The notes under the pieces are model-generated. The model saw only the letters and a program-made list of their open reading frames with translations, did no database searches and was not told the origin of the DNA. The translations under genes and the position numbers were made by a program. From NCBI GenBank assembly GCA_900770255.1, contig CAAGJN010000030.1, positions 1 through 6,502 of the forward strand: a stretch of 6,502 nt of DNA. Reading direction: 5' to 3'. Positions 1 to 4,281 of this stretch are shown piece by piece (position 1 is the stretch's first letter; each line of letters opens with the position of its first letter). This stretch comes from Clostridia bacterium. GTDB taxonomy: Bacteria; Bacillota; Clostridia; Oscillospirales; Acutalibacteraceae.

Positions 1-332
1 GTTGCGGTTATATCTTCGCTTTTTTCGTCGCTTTGAGCAGAGCCCTTTTCCTCCTGCGACGCAGCCTTGCTCTGTACTGCCGCGCTTGCCGGAGCGTCGG
101 TTGTTTCTTCGGTCTCTTCGCCCCCGATTTTGACGGAGAGCGTTTGAATGTATTTTATCCCGCCCTCGGGCATCGCAAGCCCCGCGCCGATCAACGCAAG
201 CTTTGTTCCGCCGATCTCAAAGAGGAGCGCCGCCGTGAGGATGACGGTGATCGCAAGCGCGGGCACCCCGCCCGCAAAGGAGGGCAGGGTAAAGGTACGG
301 TATATTTTGGTTTTCTTGATTTTTCTTCTCAT
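1..332 (-). CDS. N-terminal part of a membrane-anchored protein, unrecognised (runs off the left edge)
   Basis: About 110 residues are visible, read leftward from an ATG at 330-332. The start is strongly basic (MRRKIKKTKIYR). A hydrophobic membrane segment covers roughly residues 19-39 and is followed by a second apolar patch and the motif MPEGGIKYIQ. From about residue 70 the chain is acidic, rich in Glu, Ser, Ala and Thr, and low in complexity, like a linker after a membrane anchor. The C-terminal domain that would define the function is outside the window. A sporulation protein such as SpoIIP (membrane anchor, linker, then amidase domain) is one possible reading, but this is a guess. No Shine-Dalgarno sequence is visible before the ATG. 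The frame stays open for about 24 codons upstream with coding-like basic and acidic residues, but offers no ATG, GTG or TTG, so this ATG is the only standard start. Confidence 0.6.
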   Translation of the reverse strand, partial: MRRKIKKTKIYRTFTLPSFAGGVPALAITVILTAALLFEIGGTKLALIGAGLAMPEGGIKYIQTLSVKIGGEETEETTDAPASAAVQSKAASQEEKGSAQSDEKSEDITA

Positions 333-449
333 CTTATGTTCTGCACGCTTTTCAGAGCGTGCCCGCCTTTCGTCAAGCTGTAAAAAATATATGCCGAAGC
401 CGGGTCACATATTCTTGAAGCGGTATGCAGAATATGCGGATATTCACTG

Positions 450-590
450 AATGGTATATTAAATTTAGAAATAAAAATGCAAAAATTTTTTGATTATATT
501 TACGATATTTATTAAGTGGCTATAAAAATGCCCGTGTTTTCAACACTTTCCACAGAGTTTTCCACATTGTCAAGTGATATGCTTTACAGA
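450..590. other. AT-rich intergenic stretch with two DnaA-box-like 9-mers
   Basis: No gene is apparent here. Positions 450-530 are extremely AT-rich. Just after this lie the inverted repeat GTGTT-TTC-AACAC and two same-orientation 9-mers, CTTTCCACA (546-554) and TTTTCCACA (558-566), 12 bp apart. The second differs from the DnaA box TTATCCACA at one position and the first at two. No dnaA, dnaN or rpmH gene is in the window, so an origin role is unsupported. The stretch may simply separate two minus-strand genes. Confidence 0.25.
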
Positions 591-824
591 TTAGGTCCAT
601 TCATTTTGCGTGAATATCTCACTCATATTCACTTTGAATACGCATATGTGCCTGTTTGCCATCGGCATAAATATGCTGCTTGAGCCGTCAAACCGGCATG
701 ATGCGGCTGCAAGAAACGCCAGCGAAATTATCAAAACGGCAACCGCTGTCCAAAGCCGAAATATCTTTTCATTGTTATTGTGTCGCAAAGCTGCTCTCTC
801 CCCGGATGATCTTGTTATTATCAT
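591..824 (-). CDS. possible small single-pass membrane protein (77 aa), hypothetical
   Basis: The reading frame predicts a hydrophilic N-terminal tail of about 20 residues, a convincing hydrophobic segment at residues 22-42 (WTAVAVLIISLAFLAAAS), then Cys43 and a short tail of 34 residues. The LAAASC stretch loosely resembles a lipobox, but the preceding segment is long for a signal peptide, so a membrane anchor is more likely. The codons give a coherent apolar helix, which is the main reason to list it. Against it: no Shine-Dalgarno sequence precedes the ATG at 822-824, I see no good minus-strand promoter, and I recognise no family. It is divergent from dinB, with the start codon about 75 bp from the LexA operator. 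It could be a chance open frame. Confidence 0.35.
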   Translation of the reverse strand: MIITRSSGERAALRHNNNEKIFRLWTAVAVLIISLAFLAAASCRFDGSSSIFMPMANRHICVFKVNMSEIFTQNEWT

Positions 825-863
825 TGCGTCGGGGAAAGAAAAAATACAATGTAAATATTGTGC

Positions 864-892
864 TTGACTATCGCTGAAAAACGGAATATAAT
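864..892 (+). promoter_or_regulatory. dinB promoter (SigA type)
   Basis: The -35 box TTGACT (864-869) and the perfect -10 box TATAAT (887-892) are separated by 17 bp. Transcription is expected to begin near 899, inside the LexA operator, leaving a leader of about 27 nt before the dinB start codon. Confidence 0.85.
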
Positions 893-897
893 TATCT

Positions 898-911
898 CGA
901 ACAAATGTTCA
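898..911 (+). promoter_or_regulatory. LexA (DinR-type SOS) operator of dinB
   Basis: CGAACAAATGTTCA contains the perfect inverted repeat GAAC-AAAT-GTTC (899-910), the Gram-positive LexA/DinR box. It sits 5 bp downstream of the -10 box and covers the expected transcription start, so bound LexA would block initiation. This makes dinB an SOS gene, induced when RecA triggers LexA self-cleavage. The lexA gene itself is not in the window. Confidence 0.85.
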
Positions 912-912
912 A

Positions 913-918
913 AGGAGG
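913..918 (+). promoter_or_regulatory. ribosome binding site that fixes the dinB start
   Basis: A perfect AGGAGG lies 7 nt before the ATG at 926. A longer frame could start at the ATG at 905, but that codon is within the LexA operator, only a few bases after the expected transcription start and upstream of this ribosome binding site. The start at 926 is therefore preferred. Confidence 0.85.
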
Positions 919-925
919 CGCGGCA

Positions 926-2122
926 ATGGCTGAGCGAATAATCCTGCACTGCGATCTGGATAATTTTTTTGCATCCGTCGAGTGTGTGTTCAGACCGGAG
1001 CTCAGGGATGTTCCCATGGCAGTCTGCGGCAGCGAGAGCGACCGCCACGGTATCGTCCTTGCCAAAAATCAGCTTGCTAAAAAGGCGGGAGTAAAAACCG
1101 CGCAGACGGTTTGGCAGGCTCGCTCGCTCTGCCCGCAGCTTGTCTGTGTTGAGCCTCATATGGACAAATACCGTGAGTTTTCCGCGCGTGCAAGGCAGAT
1201 ATATCTGCGATATACCGACCTTGTTGAACCGTTCAGCATCGATGAGTGCTGGCTTGACGTTACGGGCAGCACGTTGCTTTTCGGCTCGGGGGAGGAGATA
1301 GCCAAGCGTATCTCGGACTATATGCGCTGTGAGCTCGGGATAACGGTTTCCGTTGGGGTCAGCTTCTGTAAATTCTTTTCTAAGCTCGCAAGCGAGATCA
1401 ACAAGCCCGACGGCATATACTGCGTGGGACGCGATGACTTTAAAGAAAAGCTGTATCCGCGCCCCGTCACAGAGCTGCTCGGAGTCGGCGGATCAACGAA
1501 GGAAAAGCTGTTTTCCGTCGGCATATTCACTATAGGCGACCTTGCCGCAGCTTCGCCGGAGCTCGTCAGGAAGCTGCTGGGCAAACCGGGCGATCAGCTC
1601 CTCAGAGCCGTCAGCGGACTTGAGTGTGAGCCGGTGCGCCGCTATGGCGACATCCCCGCGCCGAAGAGCATTGGACGCAGCGTGACGCTGCCGGAGGACG
1701 TCTCGGATATCATGCGGGTGCGCAGTATTTTTGCCGAACTTGCCGACGACATATCTTCAAAGCTGCGCCGCGAGGGGATGCTCGCCTGCACCGTGCAAAT
1801 ACAGATAAAGGACCGCAATTTCAAGATCTCGCAGTATCAGCGGCGGCTCGAAAATCCCACCCGCATCGCCGATGAGCTGCTTTCGGCGGCAGTCGGACTT
1901 CTCAGCGCGAATGACGCGCTGCGGGTGCCCGCGCGTCTCGTGGGTCTGACTGCCTGCGACCTCGTGGGAGAGGAGGACGGTATGCAGCTCTCCTTCGGCT
2001 TTGATCAGAGACGCGCCGATAATCTGGAGACATTGGGCAGCAAGGTTGATCTGCTGCGCGATAAATACGGCAAACAGATTATAAAAAGAGCGTCACAGCT
2101 TGAAAGCAATAATGACAAATAG
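926..2122 (+). CDS. dinB: DNA polymerase IV, Y-family translesion polymerase
   Basis: The 398-residue product is a cytoplasmic error-prone polymerase that copies past damaged template bases. The palm begins with HCDLDNFFASVE (residues 8-19): Asp10 is the expected metal ligand, and the second Phe (15) aligns with the steric gate against ribonucleotides. The second catalytic motif, SIDECWLDVT (104-113), carries Asp106 and Glu107. The thumb region follows with VGVSFCKFFSKLASEINKPD (143-162) and the helix-hairpin-helix-like LLGVGGSTKEKL. The little-finger domain starts at KSIGRSVTLPEDV (247-259). QLSFGF (354-359) resembles the QLSLF sliding-clamp binding motif, followed by a C-terminal tail of about 40 residues. 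All motifs are intact and the length is slightly above the usual 350 or so. Promoter and operator make it SOS-inducible. A UvrX/PolY2-type paralogue is the alternative, but the C-terminal organisation fits Pol IV. I see no convincing intrinsic terminator after the stop. Confidence 0.95.
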   Translation: MAERIILHCDLDNFFASVECVFRPELRDVPMAVCGSESDRHGIVLAKNQLAKKAGVKTAQTVWQARSLCPQLVCVEPHMDKYREFSARARQIYLRYTDLVEPFSIDECWLDVTGSTLLFGSGEEIAKRISDYMRCELGITVSVGVSFCKFFSKLASEINKPDGIYCVGRDDFKEKLYPRPVTELLGVGGSTKEKLFSVGIFTIGDLAAASPELVRKLLGKPGDQLLRAVSGLECEPVRRYGDIPAPKSIGRSVTLPEDVSDIMRVRSIFAELADDISSKLRREGMLACTVQIQIKDRNFKISQYQRRLENPTRIADELLSAAVGLLSANDALRVPARLVGLTACDLVGEEDGMQLSFGFDQRRADNLETLGSKVDLLRDKYGKQIIKRASQLESNNDK

Positions 2123-2158
2123 GAATAAAGTGTAAACGTTTATATATTTTTAGTTAAT

Positions 2159-2187
2159 TTGACACTAAAATTACATGTTTTTATAAG
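2159..2187 (+). promoter_or_regulatory. upstream tandem promoter P1 of the sigma-factor unit
   Basis: The -35 box TTGACA (2159-2164) is perfect and is followed after 17 bp by TATAAG (2182-2187), five of six matches to consensus. It lies 37 bp upstream of a second promoter of the same geometry. Confidence 0.65.
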
Positions 2188-2195
2188 AAAAATTG

Positions 2196-2224
2196 TTGAC
2201 AAATTTTTTTAATTTGTTTATGAT
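2196..2224 (+). promoter_or_regulatory. downstream tandem promoter P2 of the sigma-factor unit
   Basis: TTGACA (2196-2201), a 17-bp spacer and TATGAT (2219-2224), five of six matches. Transcription should start near 2231, just before the structured leader helix, giving a leader of about 160 nt before the sigma-factor ATG. Confidence 0.8.
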
Positions 2225-2238
2225 AAATGTGTTATACA

Positions 2239-2377
2239 CGACAGGGAAAGGCCGCCCTTGAGGCGTTTTCCCGGATTATCTGTACCTGCTATTATAAAAA
2301 TATGCCGGTGCTTAAATTTCTGAAGATGTAAAAAGAGACGGCTTTTCCCTATCGGGTGCAGTCACTATATGATGCAC
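2239..2377 (+). ncRNA. structured leader RNA or small RNA upstream of the sigma factor, class unknown
   Basis: A long-range helix pairs 2239-2254 with 2339-2354: 15 of 16 positions can pair, including one G-U, with a single C-A mismatch. The 5' strand (GGGAAAGGCCGCC, 2244-2256) can instead pair locally with GGCGTTTTCCC (2262-2272), forming 11 pairs with a 2-nt bulge and a CTTGA loop. The two folds exclude each other. Between them lies an imperfect hairpin (2282-2293 with 2299-2311, about 11 pairs). A further hairpin, GTGCA (2356-2360) with TGCAC (2373-2377), ends 3 nt before the sigma-factor ribosome binding site (AGAGGTGA, 2381-2388). The arrangement is compatible with a regulatory leader or a free small RNA under strong tandem promoters. 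I recognise no known riboswitch, 6S or SRP signature and see no U-tract terminator inside it. Pairing was worked out by eye. Confidence 0.5.
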
Positions 2378-2391
2378 ATCAGAGGTGAAAT

Positions 2392-2961
2392 ATGGAAAGC
2401 GATCTGACGCTTCTCAGTGATGAGCAGCTCTGTGCGCTTGCGGCAGCCGGCGACGATGCCGCTATGGCTGAGCTTATAAAGCGCATAACGCCTCTCGCGG
2501 GAGCGAAAGCGGCTATGTACAACAGCGGCGATATCCATCGCGAGGATCTTGTTCAGGAGGGTATGATCGCGTTCATAACTGCGGTCAACACCTATGATCC
2601 CAATAAGAACGCCTCGTTCAGGACTTATGCCGGCGCGTGCATAAACAACAGAATACTGTCCGTGCTGCGCGGACGTGCCTCAGGCAAAAATATTCCTCCC
2701 GAGATGGTGCGAAATATAGATGAGAGCGAAGAGCTTCAGGATTTTTCGGCTGATCCGCAGAATATATATTCTGCTCTTGAGGATGACGAGCGCTTTGAAA
2801 AGCTGCTTGCGAAAAAACTTACGGAGTTTGAACGGGATGTTTTGAAGCTCAGGGCCGAGAATATGAGCTATGAGGAGATAGCCGAGCATCTCGGCGTCAA
2901 AGTGAAGGCTGTTGACAATGCTCTGCAGCGCGTCAAACGCAAGCTCATGTCTGAAAAGTAA
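2392..2961 (+). CDS. RNA polymerase sigma-70 family factor, SigH-like
   Basis: The 189-residue protein would direct RNA polymerase to a specific promoter set. Region 2 spans about residues 22-93, with the characteristic GDIHREDLVQEGMIAFITAV (46-65) and the -10-recognition stretch YDPNKNASFRTYAGACINNRI (68-88). An acidic linker at about 108-135 is followed by region 4 (140-186), where FERDVLKLRAENMSYEEIAEHLGV (146-169) and KAVDNALQRVKRKL (172-185) form the -35-binding helix-turn-helix. There is no region 1.1 or region 3, as in SigH/Spo0H and short alternative sigmas. It is slightly shorter than Bacillus SigH, as I recall about 218 residues. The ribosome binding site AGAGGTGA is well placed. 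I see no adjacent anti-sigma factor. It is followed within 5 nt by the tRNA-like element and then the zinc-ribbon gene, with no terminator between them. Its regulon cannot be told from the sequence, and SigH identity is plausible but unproven. Confidence 0.88.
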   Translation: MESDLTLLSDEQLCALAAAGDDAAMAELIKRITPLAGAKAAMYNSGDIHREDLVQEGMIAFITAVNTYDPNKNASFRTYAGACINNRILSVLRGRASGKNIPPEMVRNIDESEELQDFSADPQNIYSALEDDERFEKLLAKKLTEFERDVLKLRAENMSYEEIAEHLGVKVKAVDNALQRVKRKLMSEK

Positions 2962-2965
2962 AATT

Positions 2966-3032
2966 TGCCCGCGTAGCTTAGGAAGCAGAGCGTTGAAGTT
3001 CAAAGGCGGCGGTGCGATTCCGCCCATGGGCA
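2966..3032 (+). ncRNA. tRNA-like element with a collapsed anticodon arm (degenerate tRNA or non-decoding tRNA-like RNA)
   Basis: The 5' acceptor strand GCCCGCG (2967-2973) faces CATGGGC (3025-3031): four Watson-Crick pairs, one G-T wobble, one C-A mismatch, then a G-C pair. T8 and A9 follow at 2974-2975. The D stem is GCTT/GAGC with an 8-nt loop that keeps A14, G15 and A21. The T arm is a perfect 5-bp stem, GGCGG/CCGCC (3008-3012 with 3020-3024), with a 7-nt loop TGCGATT directly abutting the acceptor strand. Only 15 nt (2993-3007) separate position 26 from the T stem, against about 22 in a normal tRNA, so no 7-nt anticodon loop is possible; TTGA-AGT-TCAA forms a mini-hairpin. The T loop has G at position 55 and the D loop lacks the usual G18. 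No CCA is encoded. It may be a decayed tRNA gene or an RNA with a non-translational role. Confidence 0.5.
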
Positions 3033-3062
3033 ACTATATAATATCAAGCGAGGTTAAACAAC

Positions 3063-3326
3063 ATGTACGAAGACAAGACTCTCATCTGCAAAGATTGCCA
3101 CAAGGAATTCGTTTTTACTGCCGGCGAGCAGGAGTTCTACGCTGAAAAGGGCTTTGTAAACGAGCCTCAGCGCTGCAAGGCATGCCGTCAGGCGAAGAAG
3201 GCCAGCACGATGTATGAGGCGGTTTGTGATGATTGCGGAGGAGTTGCAAGAGTTCCCTTCAAGCCCAGCGAGGACAAGCCCGTCTATTGCAGCGCATGCT
3301 TTGAGAAGAGAAAAAACCAGGAATAA
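3063..3326 (+). CDS. small double zinc-ribbon protein
   Basis: The 87-residue product has eight cysteines in four CxxC pairs: C9/C12 with C38/C41, and C55/C58 with C76/C79. This suggests two consecutive zinc ribbons. The N-terminal half (LICKDCHKEFVFTAGEQEFY and FVNEPQRCKACRQAKK) matches the small zinc-ribbon domain protein I know from many Clostridia, whose function is not established. The second ribbon, with CDDCGG and CSACF, resembles CxxC ribbons that bind nucleic acid or transcription proteins. It is soluble, basic near the end, and has no membrane segment. A GCGAGG ribosome binding site (3048-3053) lies 9 nt before the ATG. It is the last gene of the unit begun at the tandem promoters and is followed by a strong terminator. 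A role in nucleic-acid binding or as a transcription accessory factor is inference only. Confidence 0.85.
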   Translation: MYEDKTLICKDCHKEFVFTAGEQEFYAEKGFVNEPQRCKACRQAKKASTMYEAVCDDCGGVARVPFKPSEDKPVYCSACFEKRKNQE

Positions 3327-3343
3327 ATAACAGAGAATAAAGA

Positions 3344-3380
3344 GAAGGTCTCGGATATGCCCGGGACCTTCTTTTTCTTT
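3344..3380 (+). terminator. strong intrinsic terminator, probably bidirectional
   Basis: An 11-bp stem with one G-U pair (3344-3354 with 3361-3371) encloses the 6-nt loop ATATGC and is followed by TTTTTCTTT. It ends the sigma/zinc-ribbon unit 18 nt after the stop codon. Read on the minus strand, the same hairpin is followed by TCTTTATTCT and probably also terminates the converging phosphatase transcript. Confidence 0.92.
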
Positions 3381-3404
3381 GCGTCATTTGGTCATTTGAT
3401 TGTA

Positions 3405-4211
3405 TTATCTTTTACTGTTTTTTATGCAGTCCTCAAAATCGATTATCCTGCAATTACTGTATCTCTTTAAAGCGTCCTCAAATTTACAGGAGAGGAAGTC
3501 CTTATTGTGACAGTCGGAGGAGAGGACGAACGACCCGCCGCGCTCGGTGATATATTTTGCAATCTCGAGCGAAGGGTAGGGGGTGATCCGGCAGTTTCGC
3601 GCGATTGCCCCTGTGTTTATCTCAAACGGTACGCCGAGCTTTAAAAGTGCGTCTGCGGCGGTCTGCCATGCCTTGACGTAGCGCGGATCGGAGGTAGAAA
3701 ACAGGCAGTCATCCTCATTGAACTTAGTCACGAGGTCGAAGTGCCCGATCAGAGACGGGCGGAGACGTTCGGCGATTTTTGTTACATTTTCGTAATAGGC
3801 CTCTGCAAAGCCGATGAACGACCCTCCACAGTATCTGTCTATGTAGTATTTTTCATAATCTGAGGGCGGCTCGTCAACAGAGACATACGTTTGATCGCAC
3901 TTTATATAGTGAACCGATCCGATAACATAATCAAAATCGGAAAAGTCGGTGTCGTCTGTGTACAGATCCGCCTCGAGACCTATGTAAAGCCTTATCTTAT
4001 CGGAATATTTCTCTCTCAGCCGCTTGATTTCCCGGATATATTCGCGCGTCTGATCCTGCGACATGCAAAACGAGGTGTCTATCGAAGTGTATGCGTGTCC
4101 GGAAAATCCGAGCGCGGTAAAGCCCTGCTCTATAGCAGCAACTGTCATCTCCTCAAGCGTGTTTTTGCCGTCGCAGAAGGTCGAGTGAGTATGAAAATTT
4201 TTCAGCTCCAT
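3405..4211 (-). CDS. hisJ: histidinol-phosphatase, PHP family (HisJ/HisK type)
   Basis: The 268-residue cytoplasmic hydrolase is predicted to remove phosphate from L-histidinol phosphate, the penultimate part of histidine synthesis. It carries the PHP metal site: HTHSTFCDG near the start (His7, His9, Asp14), GFSGHA (His39), GLEAD (Glu80), IGSVHY (His101), IGHFDL (His157) and SSDCHN (Asp233, His235). Length and motif order are normal for the monofunctional HisJ/HisK family. A GGAGG site (4220-4224) sits 8 nt before the ATG. leuA ends 70 nt upstream on the same strand with no strong terminator between them, so read-through is likely, although a weak local promoter is also visible. No other his gene is present, as is common where the PHP enzyme is unlinked. 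Because PHP enzymes vary in substrate, another phosphoester is possible. Confidence 0.85.
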   Translation of the reverse strand: MELKNFHTHSTFCDGKNTLEEMTVAAIEQGFTALGFSGHAYTSIDTSFCMSQDQTREYIREIKRLREKYSDKIRLYIGLEADLYTDDTDFSDFDYVIGSVHYIKCDQTYVSVDEPPSDYEKYYIDRYCGGSFIGFAEAYYENVTKIAERLRPSLIGHFDLVTKFNEDDCLFSTSDPRYVKAWQTAADALLKLGVPFEINTGAIARNCRITPYPSLEIAKYITERGGSFVLSSDCHNKDFLSCKFEDALKRYSNCRIIDFEDCIKNSKR

Positions 4212-4232
4212 TTTTTTCGCCTCCGCTGCAAG

Positions 4233-4260
4233 ATTATAGCACCGGAGTGGTGATTGATAA
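4233..4260 (-). promoter_or_regulatory. possible internal promoter for the histidinol-phosphatase gene
   Basis: On the minus strand a perfect TATAAT (4238 to 4233) is preceded after 16 bp by TTATCA (4260 to 4255), which matches four of six -35 positions. It lies in the 70-nt gap between leuA and the phosphatase gene and would give a leader of about 15 nt. The weak -35 box makes this uncertain. Confidence 0.35.
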
Positions 4261-4281
4261 GTATATAAGGGAAATATAATG

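Noticed and set aside
343..362. Perfect 7-bp hairpin as an intrinsic terminator
   Set aside because: No T-tract follows the stem on either strand.
610..877. Plus-strand open frames upstream of dinB
   Set aside because: They have no ribosome binding site, run over the dinB -35 region, and their sequences show no coherent domain or membrane segment.
821..1159. Minus-strand 112-codon open frame across the dinB promoter and 5' end
   Set aside because: It is antisense to a well-supported gene and its promoter and operator, with no ribosome binding site or family resemblance.
2966..3032. ZTP-type riboswitch, suggested by the CCGCCCATGGGCA ending
   Set aside because: The upstream half of that riboswitch (the CGTGACTGGCG-like segment) is absent, and the tRNA-like geometry explains the whole element better.
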